This document shows positions 1-8,676 of a stretch of DNA of 15,795 nt, in pieces. The position numbers and the translations under genes were made by a program. Numbering within the stretch: position 1 is the stretch's first letter; each line of letters opens with the position of its first letter. Below the pieces are notes generated by a model that made no database searches, was not told the origin of the DNA, and saw nothing but the letters and a program-made list of their open reading frames with translations. The stretch lies in the NCBI GenBank assembly GCA_964594045.1, contig CAZQKR010000070.1, forward strand, positions 1-15,795. The letters are read 5' to 3'. The DNA is from UBA2365 sp964594045. Lineage in GTDB: Bacteria; Bacteroidota; Bacteroidia; Chitinophagales; Saprospiraceae.

Positions 1-23
1 GCCGTCTTTGATTTTTCCCTATT

Positions 24-3000
24 TTGTGTTTACACAAAATATTTTATACTCTCAGAAACGGTGCATTATCTTCAGCACAAAGCTATCCCGTTAATACATC
101 TGTTGCTATTCCGGAATACATAAATGGCACCTATTACCTCATCTACGAAACAGATGTTTTTAATCAGGTTTATGAATATATATTTGAAAACAATAATTTC
201 CGTATTTCCACACCTGTGAACATTATCCTGGCGCCACCAGCCGACCTTGTCCCAATATCATTGGCTCTGCCTGCCAATGTTGATGCCAATGCGATAGCAC
301 CAGTTTCGTGGAGCGTAGCCAATGAAGGGGCAAATCCGTCCTTGTCATCATGGAGAGACAAGATCTTCCTTACTCAGGAAGATACACTCAACACGATTAA
401 CGCATTATTGATTCACAATCAGATCAGAACTGCGGTTTTAGGAGTAGATTCCGTTTATAATATTGCTATCAATAAGGCTATGCCGGCTAATATTGCCGGA
501 ACATTTAACGCATTTTTATACACCGATGCAGAAAATACTGAACTGGAAATCTACGAGGACAATAATATTTTTGGCCCGGTACCGGTGTTGTTGCGTGTGC
601 CTGATCTATTGCCGGAAGAAATGGATCATCCGCTATCGGTTACAGCAGGCCAGACTTATGTCCTTAACTACAGAATCAGGAATTCAGGCATCGGAAAACT
701 TGTCAACAGGGAATTGACCGACCATATTTATGCCGTTACAGGTGATCAATCTGCGCCTGATTCCATCCATTTACTTCAAAGCATTAGCGCTGTTGCCAAT
801 ATTGACCCGATGACATACATATCAAGGCAGGCCACATTTATTATTCCGGATGGTTGGACTGATAGCTTGTACCTGCTAATTCACACGAATTTTGATAACA
901 CAATTTTCGAGAATGGAGATAGTCTTAATAATCTTCTGTATTCTGATCAGAAACTGTCTGTATTGTTGCCTCCATACCCTGACCTTGCCGGATTGTCGAT
1001 CACATCATCGGACACCCTTTATGCAGGTTCCGTCCACAGCATAACCCATTCTGCCACAAATCTTGGACCAGGAAGCATCTCGGGTAAGTCATGGCAAGAC
1101 AGGGTTTATCTTTCAACAGACACGATACCTGAAAGCGGTCAAATTCTCTATACAAGTAATCATTCCAACAATCTGGCTGCAGGGTCCCAGTATAGCGTTA
1201 CAAGAAGCTTTACAGTGCCTCCCTCAGTTGCTGAAGGATATTATTACCTGAAACTCAATACAGATGTCAATAACAATGTTTATGAACATGGAGGGCTGGA
1301 AAATAATTACTATATCAGTCCGGACTCTGTTTATGTGGTAGGCTACCCACTATCAGATATTGCTATTACAGAAGTCCAGGCTTTACCTGACACCATTTGG
1401 TCAGGTATGGATCTGAATATCCAGTTCAGGATCGCAAACATTGGCTCTGGAGTTGTTTCGGGTATCCCCTGGAATGATGCCATATATTTTTCTTATGATA
1501 GCATCTGGTCAAATAGTGCTCAGAAACTTGCAGAACTTATCAGGACGACAACCCTACTGCCTGGAGCAGATTACATGAGAAATATGCAGGTTACTTTGCC
1601 TCAGGGAATATCAGGAAGTATTTATCTTTACGCAGTAACTGACCCGGCATTCAAAACCAATGACCTGGATACAACAAATAATATCGTAAGACTTACTTCA
1701 GCAGGTTTTGAGGAAGGCGACTCTACTGTAGTATTTCTCTCTCCTTCTCCTGACCTTGTGGTAAGCCAGGTTACATGCCCTACAAATGCAATTGGCGGTC
1801 AGCCACTGACAATAATCTACACAGTAGCCAACAACGGAAATGCCGGCCTTATTGATAGGACATGGTCCGACAGGCTGTTCCTGCATGACCAGTCAACACC
1901 TGGAGGACAGATTCTGCACACTGTAACCAGAAAAAGGTCATTGCCTGTTGGCGGTAGTTACACGGACACCATTCTCATCAACCTGCCGCTTGTAAACACC
2001 GGCAATTATTACCTGTTGCTTATGACGGATGCTTCCAATATGATCTATGAGCACGAGGCAGAGAACAACAATTACAACTCCAGGCTGATCACTATACAGG
2101 CAGCACCACCTTCGGATCTGATAGTGGAACAGATCAGCTCATCAGCTGACAGCACTCAAAATGGCCAGTTATTAACTGTTTACTGGAACACACGCAACCT
2201 GGGATCAAATCCGGTTGATGGTGTCATGACGGAGGCAGTGTATTTCTCCAGGGACAGTGTATGGGATCACAATGCAATATTGGTGGGGACCATCACATCA
2301 TTTTACCAGATCGTGCCAATGGGATTTACTCCATCACAAATGAGTTTTGTCGTGGATGGGGTTCCATATGGAAACAACTATACATTTGTGAGAACAGACC
2401 TCAAAAACAACATACCAGAAATAGATGAAAACAATAACATCACTACAGGGCCTCAGGTTTATGTGGGCGTAAAATACCTTCCTCTCGACCAGCTGACAAG
2501 TGATGTCTTAATTCCCGGAACCAATCTTTTTTACCGTGTACATATACCGGATGTACTGGAAGACGAAACGCTCAGGATCACATTGACAGGTGATACCATC
2601 AGCGGGTATAACGAAAGCTATGTGAGGTTCAACACCTTGCCAGGCAGGTATAATTACGAATACAGCCACACCCAGCCATTCCAGGGAAGGCAAGAAGTGA
2701 CTGTACCTGACCTGCTCGAGGGTGATTATTTTAACCTCAGTTATGGTACAACTGCCTCCAACCAGGTTCAGGATATCACACTTCTGGCCACAATACAGCA
2801 ATTCACCATCGACAGAGTTGTTTCCCACTGGGGATCAAATACCGGCAAGGCAACAATCCGGATTTCCGGCGCCAGGTTTGAGCAGGGTATGACTGCTATC
2901 ATCAAGCGTGACGATCTCGGACTTGAACTCCATGCTGAAGATCTTGTTTATTTTGATCCAGCAGTTGTTTATGCCACTTTCGACCTCAGAGCTGGCAGAA

Positions 3001-3473
3001 CAGATCCTTCGGGAGACAGGATACCCATCGATATTGGATTTTATGATGTCATCCTGGTAAAGAAAAACGGTCAATCTGCTGCCCTGAATCAATCCTATGA
3101 AGTGAGGTCAGGAGGCAACAGCTTAGTGGATGTAAACCTGATCTACCCACCACAGAACAGGATCGGAGTGCTGGTACCTATCACGATAGACTATGCGAAT
3201 ATCAGTGGCAAAGACATAGAAAAACCTCGGTTTATGATCACCTCGCTCGACAACATGCCGATAGGCAGGTCTCCTACAGACCTGCAGGGAGTCCGGCATT
3301 ATTCAGAGTGGACCAATCTGCCGATAGGATACAGGGAAGTACTGATAGAGCTTACAGGAAATGAAAAACCCGAGAGTGATTTCCTTAGGGCGGGAGCAAC
3401 AGGTCAGGTTATTATATATGCCTGGATGCCTGAAGCAGGAACTTATAATCTTAAAGTAATTGACATAAATTAA
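24..3473 (+). CDS. Large CARDB-repeat surface/secreted protein, 5' incomplete
   Basis: This is a giant extracellular beta-sandwich protein, probably adhesive or structural; no catalytic motif is visible. The first codon taken is TTG at 24, but this is not a real gene start. There is no signal peptide, and the protein begins in the second half of a CARDB module (residues 1-65, with the G-x-Y-Y-L and E-x-N-N signatures). An in-frame TGA at 9-11 blocks extension, so the 5' part is lost or frameshifted. Six full CARDB modules follow (about residues 70-818). Next come a PPC-like beta domain (about 819-915), a TIG/IPT-like domain with an S-G-A-R-F motif (about 916-1040) and a C-terminal beta-rich domain I do not recognise (1041-1149). 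No type IX sorting tail is seen at the C-terminus. The next gene starts 8 bases after the stop, so the two are probably co-transcribed. The coding assignment is firm; the function is inferred from domain type only. Confidence 0.85.
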   Translation: MCLHKIFYTLRNGALSSAQSYPVNTSVAIPEYINGTYYLIYETDVFNQVYEYIFENNNFRISTPVNIILAPPADLVPISLALPANVDANAIAPVSWSVANEGANPSLSSWRDKIFLTQEDTLNTINALLIHNQIRTAVLGVDSVYNIAINKAMPANIAGTFNAFLYTDAENTELEIYEDNNIFGPVPVLLRVPDLLPEEMDHPLSVTAGQTYVLNYRIRNSGIGKLVNRELTDHIYAVTGDQSAPDSIHLLQSISAVANIDPMTYISRQATFIIPDGWTDSLYLLIHTNFDNTIFENGDSLNNLLYSDQKLSVLLPPYPDLAGLSITSSDTLYAGSVHSITHSATNLGPGSISGKSWQDRVYLSTDTIPESGQILYTSNHSNNLAAGSQYSVTRSFTVPPSVAEGYYYLKLNTDVNNNVYEHGGLENNYYISPDSVYVVGYPLSDIAITEVQALPDTIWSGMDLNIQFRIANIGSGVVSGIPWNDAIYFSYDSIWSNSAQKLAELIRTTTLLPGADYMRNMQVTLPQGISGSIYLYAVTDPAFKTNDLDTTNNIVRLTSAGFEEGDSTVVFLSPSPDLVVSQVTCPTNAIGGQPLTIIYTVANNGNAGLIDRTWSDRLFLHDQSTPGGQILHTVTRKRSLPVGGSYTDTILINLPLVNTGNYYLLLMTDASNMIYEHEAENNNYNSRLITIQAAPPSDLIVEQISSSADSTQNGQLLTVYWNTRNLGSNPVDGVMTEAVYFSRDSVWDHNAILVGTITSFYQIVPMGFTPSQMSFVVDGVPYGNNYTFVRTDLKNNIPEIDENNNITTGPQVYVGVKYLPLDQLTSDVLIPGTNLFYRVHIPDVLEDETLRITLTGDTISGYNESYVRFNTLPGRYNYEYSHTQPFQGRQEVTVPDLLEGDYFNLSYGTTASNQVQDITLLATIQQFTIDRVVSHWGSNTGKATIRISGARFEQGMTAIIKRDDLGLELHAEDLVYFDPAVVYATFDLRAGRTDPSGDRIPIDIGFYDVILVKKNGQSAALNQSYEVRSGGNSLVDVNLIYPPQNRIGVLVPITIDYANISGKDIEKPRFMITSLDNMPIGRSPTDLQGVRHYSEWTNLPIGYREVLIELTGNEKPESDFLRAGATGQVIIYAWMPEAGTYNLKVIDIN
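231..2477 (+). repeat. Six tandem CARDB-type Ig-like modules (protein level)
   Basis: The modules begin near residues 70, 192, 316, 441, 576 and 693 of the first protein, giving periods of roughly 115-135 residues. Each opens with a D-L or D-I segment after prolines, has a W/x-D-x-I/V-Y/F-L-S strand in the middle, and ends with a T-D...E-x-N-N strand. They are divergent in DNA sequence, so they are old duplications, not a recent expansion. CARDB modules are established as extracellular adhesion-type folds. Confidence 0.8.
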
Positions 3474-3481
3474 TAATAACT

Positions 3482-6400
3482 ATGCGAGTAATTATATTGA
3501 TTATATCGGTTTTTATTGCTTTTAGCAACGCACAGGCCCAAAAATGCGATTGTCCCTATCCCATTATTTTTGTTCATGGATGGGCTGGTGCTGAGACAGT
3601 ATGGCAAGATTTTGCAAACCATTTATTTTTGAACGATATAGTAGTCAAAGGGGGGATTTTAATTCCAACCGAAACCGATAATGAAGGGACTGTTTATTAT
3701 GCTCATTTGAATTACAACTATAACAGTACAAACATGCGGGGAGAGAATAACATTGAAGACTATCCAAATTATATCGATGATGATGTAATCGTTCATGAAC
3801 AATTTTTTAATGCACCTGATATTTTACCTGATAGATGCGTATATGCAGTTTCATTTAACACAAAACGCACTTTGGTCAATGGCCAGCTGGTTTATGATGG
3901 CATGAGTATTTGGAATGACAATAATTATATTTACTCAGAGTCTGGCCAATCTGACAGTAATGAATCGGCTGCAATGAAACAAGGATATGCACTTGGAAAA
4001 GCTATTGATAAAATACTCCAGTTAACAAATAAAGAAAAAGTAATACTGATCGGGCATTCAATGGGAGGTATTGCTATTAGAGAGTATCTTCAGAGATCCT
4101 TTGATAATGGGGTCACCCATCCTTGGTGGGTAAACGGGCACCATCGTGTTGCAAAAGTCGTTACTGTAGGAACTCCGCACCTGGGGAGTAATTTCGGACA
4201 AGTATTCGGGTCAACATTAACCCCTGAAATAATAAATTTAAACATAAATTCTGAAGCTGTCAGAGATTTAAGAAGTTCTTGGACAGTAAGCGGAGAAGGT
4301 TATAGCTTTACATGGCCAGGTTTATACCTTTTTGGAAATAGTGATTTTTATGAATATCAGATTCCTGAGAATTATCATAACCAAAACGTAAATTGTAACT
4401 GGGATCCGGCTAATGATGCAGTATTAGGAATAAATGAATCACCGGCTGAAAATCCTTGGGAAGGAACAACCTACAGTCTATTTATGCCTTTGCCAAATGA
4501 CATCAAATATACATATTATGTCTCTGATAAACTCAAAGATCCCCTTCACTTAGGTCGTTCAGATGGAATAGTGTTAGCTGATAAACAATGGCTCTATGAA
4601 GAAAAAAATGGGACTAAAATTCCTTCTCCAATACTATATCATAATAATTCATACAATGAGTATTTTTTGAGTGACAGGATAATTACAAGTAGTGTTGCTG
4701 CCCATACTTATCATACTGCTTTTTATACGCCATTTAATCCATGGAATATTGGCAAAATAACTAATGAAACCAAAGACTTCTTTGAATTGATAAGAACTTT
4801 GGACGAACCTGATTTTCCATATTTCGCTTACAAGATTTCAAAAGGAGAATGGTATTCTGGTATGACTCAAAAGAGGGCTGATATAGTGGCTGACGATAGC
4901 AATGCTGATATGGGGAAAGGAAGCAGCGACCGTACGACTGACAGCGACTGGTACAAAATAGACCTCGACCTTTCCCTCGACAACCCTAAACTGCTTATGA
5001 TCAGGAACAACTTTGTAACAGACACACGTATTGATATCTTTCCCGGCAATATAGATTTGTTTATTAATGATCATGGTGCAGCTTTAAACAGCCTCCTTTT
5101 AGCCAAAGATACGGAAAAGGTAGGGGTTATGGACCTGTCCAATCTGTCACAAGGCACTTATTACATCAGGATCACCCAGAGTATGAATTCTGAGAATACT
5201 CATCATCGCTACAAATTTGCTATTGTCGATAACAGCAACATCACTTCCATAGATACACGACCAAGATATGAAGAAAGTATAAAAAACATTCCTGTTCTTA
5301 AAGTTGGCTATGAATATTATCTGGCAGATATATCCAGGAATATTTATCTTTTTGATATGGACAATACGAGCTCATTCGATCGAGCAGAACTATACTACGA
5401 CTATAATTGGGGAAGTTTTTGGAAAAACGAGCAGATTTCAGAAATACAGACGGACGCATATTGGGATGTTCAGAAAGCGCATGATATGCTGCAGACCACC
5501 ATTACGGAAATGGACATTGATCTCCAAAGTGCAGATAAAATTGAATTGTTCACAAATCTAAACATACCGGAAATATATGGGCTCAAAGGCAGTAACGCTT
5601 TTACCCACTATGGGACACGATCAATCATGACTGGTTCAGGTGATCCGGAAATGGAAGTTTTGCCTATGGCATCTCTTGATATTGTCGGAGGAAGGTATTT
5701 CAGGATGGTCCTCGATCACAATAATAAACTAATCAAAAGATTCTCCAATTTTTATGAAAAGGGAGTGGAATGCAAACCTGAGTACTTTCAGACACAGGCC
5801 ATTGCAGAAGCTTATTGTGATATTTTTGGTCTTTATCTGGAGCATAAGCACGGTGACAACAAACTGGTATCCCGGAAAGCTTACATAACCGGATTCGATG
5901 TCAAAAAAAGAAGGAATTTCAGAGAACCTAAGGTCAGCTCTGCAGATGCATTAATCTATTACGATCCTGCCATATTCAATAGTCCCAACTGCAATCTGAG
6001 CCCTCAAAGCGCTGCATTTATAATGAGTCATTGGTTTTACCTTTTGTCTGAAGGAGGCAAAGACATCAATGCTCCCCGTCCATACGACATCACCGGAATT
6101 GGAATTGATAACGCATTTATGATAGTTATGAAAACACTGGACAGTCATGTTGGTGAACAGGCAAATTTTGAAGATTTTTGTAATGCGACTATGCTTATGG
6201 CCAAATTCTTGTTTGGAGATTGTTCACAAGAGTTTATATCAGTTCAGAATGCCTGGTATGCTGTCGGAGTTCACAGCATTTCTACTTTAATGATCAATGA
6301 TATTGTTTTTGAAAAACCGGATTGTGGCGAGGAAAATGGCAGCATCGAAGTGATAATTGATGGCAGCATTGCCGGACTTCAATATTTGTGGGACACCGGT

Positions 6401-8647
6401 GCAACGGGAAATAAAATTGAAGATATCGCTGCCGGTACATACAGTGTTGAAATTTCCAGCAGTGAGGGTTGCAGTATTACGCGTGAAATAGAGCTTGAGG
6501 AGGAATTATCTTTCAAATTTAAAATCAATATAACCCAAAATTCTGATTGCAATTCTCCAAATGGAAGCGCAAGTCTGATTATAAGAGATAAAAACACAAA
6601 TTCGGTGCCGGCATCTTTATCGATAGAATGGAAGGACAATAATGGAAATTTCCTGGGCAATGGCATGATAGTGAATAACTTAATTCCTGGGGATTACATT
6701 GTATTAATAACAGATTTAACTACAACATGCAGCACAGAAGAAGTTTTTAAGATTGATCAGTCTTTGCCGGGCATTGGAATTACTGGTGGGGGATTTCTGG
6801 ATATATGTACGGACTACATACCCCCGCATATAGTTCTGAATGTAGGAGCTTCCAATTGCAATAATTGCCAGGTTGTATCATGGTTTACAGATGGTGGATC
6901 ATTTTTGAATATCAGTGATGACCAGCTTACAGTTGAAGTGCCTGTGCAAAACGCAGATTACAGTGTTGAATTGATTGATGCAGGAGGTTGCATTTATACC
7001 TATTCAACTCATATATCAATAAAAAGAGTTGATTGCAGCAAGTGTGCAGAAGATGCATTGAGTTTTATCAACTTTACCGGTGTAGATCCCTGCCGTGTAT
7101 TCACGATGCTTGTTTTACGACCTGTTGACCCCAACGAGATCATCGGACCCATTGGTTACGAGGAGCAGAGGTGGCTGTCAAGGAAAGACCCGTTGCCATA
7201 TACGATACTTTTCGAAAACGACCCACAATTCGCAGATGCTCAGGCTTCAAGGGTTGAGATAAATTGCTCCCTTGACGATAATATGAATCCTGCAAGCTTC
7301 CGGATTGGCAATTTCGGGTTTGCAAATATAAGAATTGAAGTGGATGAAAACAGAAGCCATTTCCAGTCTCGAATTGACCTTCGGGATTCATTAGGAGTTT
7401 TTGTGGATGTTGTAGCCGGTCTCGATATAGTTGATAACAAAGCTTTCTGGATATTCCAGGCAATCGATCCTGTCACGGGACTGCCGCCGGATGACCCAAA
7501 CCTGGGATTATTGCCGGTTAATGATACAATTTCGAGGCGTGGGGAAGGTTTGGTTGAATTCCTGATCAGACCGTTTAATTCCACTGTTACTGGTGATATA
7601 ATTTTCGCAACTGCTGAAATAGTATTTGATAATAATGAAGGCATTATAACCAATACTGAATTTAACACAATTGATGTTTTACCGCCGGTTTCTGTAATGA
7701 ATGGAACCCCTTCACATATCGATTCTACAATAGTATTGCTCAATTGGTCAGCCATTGATGATCCCGGAGGATGCGGAGTGAAGGATTATATGTTATATGT
7801 ATCCGAAAATGGAGGGCCCTTATTTTTATTTGCATCCGGTATTATTGATACATTTTTCCTGTTTCAGGGAAGATTGGAAAATACATATTGTTTCCAGGTA
7901 AGAGCAAGAGATTGGGTGGGAAATACAGAAGAAAAGTCTGATCCTGATGTATGTTTGATTTTGAGCCGCAAAGTAGAAATATTTCCTGTCGTATTTCTGC
8001 AGGGACCATACATTGAAAACGATACCCTGATGCATGACATTCTGAGAACGGAAGGGCTGATCCCAATTGTTAGTCCATACACCGATACTGATATTTATTA
8101 TTTTGGAGATATTGAAACTGCAATGAATCCGCAAGCTCTTGAGATTACCGGCCCCGAGGCAATTGTTGATTGGCTATACATTGAAATCGTCAATAGTGCA
8201 CAAACGATCCCTGTGTCCGGAAAATCAGTTCTTTTAAAAAGAAACGGCAAAATCGTGGAAGCTGATGGTATTTCTCCTGTTAGTTTTAGGAATATTGAGC
8301 CGGGCCAAAACTCATTGCTCATTTACCACAGACACCATTTAACACTTAAAACTTCAGAAGAGTATCTTATCAACCCGGGTCCTCTCAGCAATATTGATTT
8401 GAGTAATGATCTGAATAAAATTAAAGGAAGCTTGAATGCTGTCAGACAAATATCTGGCAGGTATTTAATGATCTCGGGTGATGCAGATTCTAACGGATTG
8501 ATCCAAACCACCGATTTAATAAGGATAACAGAAAAGCTTAATAGCTTTGGCTATCACAATGAAGATACCGATATGAACGGAGTTGTTAACGAAATCGATA
8601 TCAACTTGAAAACAATCCCTAATATTGGAAAAGAAAGACAGCACTAA
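3482..8647 (+). CDS. Secreted lipase-like hydrolase fused to a degenerate M4 peptidase and SprB/FN3 modules
   Basis: The 1721-residue protein has a Sec signal peptide (1-20, ending A-Q-A-Q). An alpha/beta hydrolase of the lipase/PGAP1 type follows (about 26-430): an oxyanion strand with H32-G33-W34, nucleophile S193 in GHSMGG, probable acid D361 in R-S-D-G and H408 or H411 as base. The triad looks intact. Then come a PPC-like domain (about 480-590) and a full M4 thermolysin-like domain (about 640-930), where HExxH reads G-R-Y-F-R at 737-741. The third-ligand motif E776-AYC-D780 is kept, and Q842 occupies the active-site histidine position. After these lie SprB-like repeats (about 940-1100), an Ig-like segment, a DPNEI...FEN...IVFDNN module (about 1210-1400), an FN3 domain (1403-1495), a Bacteroidota C-terminal region and a tail with two D-x-D/N-x-N-G calcium loops (1665-1721). 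The ATG at 3482 is chosen because it gives a clean signal peptide. It probably hydrolyses a lipid ester outside the cell; the substrate is unknown. Confidence 0.9.
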   Translation: MRVIILIISVFIAFSNAQAQKCDCPYPIIFVHGWAGAETVWQDFANHLFLNDIVVKGGILIPTETDNEGTVYYAHLNYNYNSTNMRGENNIEDYPNYIDDDVIVHEQFFNAPDILPDRCVYAVSFNTKRTLVNGQLVYDGMSIWNDNNYIYSESGQSDSNESAAMKQGYALGKAIDKILQLTNKEKVILIGHSMGGIAIREYLQRSFDNGVTHPWWVNGHHRVAKVVTVGTPHLGSNFGQVFGSTLTPEIINLNINSEAVRDLRSSWTVSGEGYSFTWPGLYLFGNSDFYEYQIPENYHNQNVNCNWDPANDAVLGINESPAENPWEGTTYSLFMPLPNDIKYTYYVSDKLKDPLHLGRSDGIVLADKQWLYEEKNGTKIPSPILYHNNSYNEYFLSDRIITSSVAAHTYHTAFYTPFNPWNIGKITNETKDFFELIRTLDEPDFPYFAYKISKGEWYSGMTQKRADIVADDSNADMGKGSSDRTTDSDWYKIDLDLSLDNPKLLMIRNNFVTDTRIDIFPGNIDLFINDHGAALNSLLLAKDTEKVGVMDLSNLSQGTYYIRITQSMNSENTHHRYKFAIVDNSNITSIDTRPRYEESIKNIPVLKVGYEYYLADISRNIYLFDMDNTSSFDRAELYYDYNWGSFWKNEQISEIQTDAYWDVQKAHDMLQTTITEMDIDLQSADKIELFTNLNIPEIYGLKGSNAFTHYGTRSIMTGSGDPEMEVLPMASLDIVGGRYFRMVLDHNNKLIKRFSNFYEKGVECKPEYFQTQAIAEAYCDIFGLYLEHKHGDNKLVSRKAYITGFDVKKRRNFREPKVSSADALIYYDPAIFNSPNCNLSPQSAAFIMSHWFYLLSEGGKDINAPRPYDITGIGIDNAFMIVMKTLDSHVGEQANFEDFCNATMLMAKFLFGDCSQEFISVQNAWYAVGVHSISTLMINDIVFEKPDCGEENGSIEVIIDGSIAGLQYLWDTGATGNKIEDIAAGTYSVEISSSEGCSITREIELEEELSFKFKINITQNSDCNSPNGSASLIIRDKNTNSVPASLSIEWKDNNGNFLGNGMIVNNLIPGDYIVLITDLTTTCSTEEVFKIDQSLPGIGITGGGFLDICTDYIPPHIVLNVGASNCNNCQVVSWFTDGGSFLNISDDQLTVEVPVQNADYSVELIDAGGCIYTYSTHISIKRVDCSKCAEDALSFINFTGVDPCRVFTMLVLRPVDPNEIIGPIGYEEQRWLSRKDPLPYTILFENDPQFADAQASRVEINCSLDDNMNPASFRIGNFGFANIRIEVDENRSHFQSRIDLRDSLGVFVDVVAGLDIVDNKAFWIFQAIDPVTGLPPDDPNLGLLPVNDTISRRGEGLVEFLIRPFNSTVTGDIIFATAEIVFDNNEGIITNTEFNTIDVLPPVSVMNGTPSHIDSTIVLLNWSAIDDPGGCGVKDYMLYVSENGGPLFLFASGIIDTFFLFQGRLENTYCFQVRARDWVGNTEEKSDPDVCLILSRKVEIFPVVFLQGPYIENDTLMHDILRTEGLIPIVSPYTDTDIYYFGDIETAMNPQALEITGPEAIVDWLYIEIVNSAQTIPVSGKSVLLKRNGKIVEADGISPVSFRNIEPGQNSLLIYHRHHLTLKTSEEYLINPGPLSNIDLSNDLNKIKGSLNAVRQISGRYLMISGDADSNGLIQTTDLIRITEKLNSFGYHNEDTDMNGVVNEIDINLKTIPNIGKERQH

Positions 8648-8676
8648 GACTTTACAAACTGGTTAATATAAAAACT

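Noticed and set aside
5600..5900. Active M4 metalloprotease
   Set aside because: The whole-domain similarity is strong, but the HExxH residues are replaced by G-R-Y-F-R and the catalytic histidine by glutamine, so peptidase activity is not supported.
7240..7755. 171-codon open frame on the - strand inside the lipase gene
   Set aside because: It lies wholly within a better-supported coding sequence, has no recognisable domain, and its composition is that of an antisense shadow.
8648..8676. Promoter or terminator between the lipase gene and the FISUMP-domain gene
   Set aside because: The 29 bases show no hairpin, T-run or TAnnTTTG motif, so read-through is the simpler reading.
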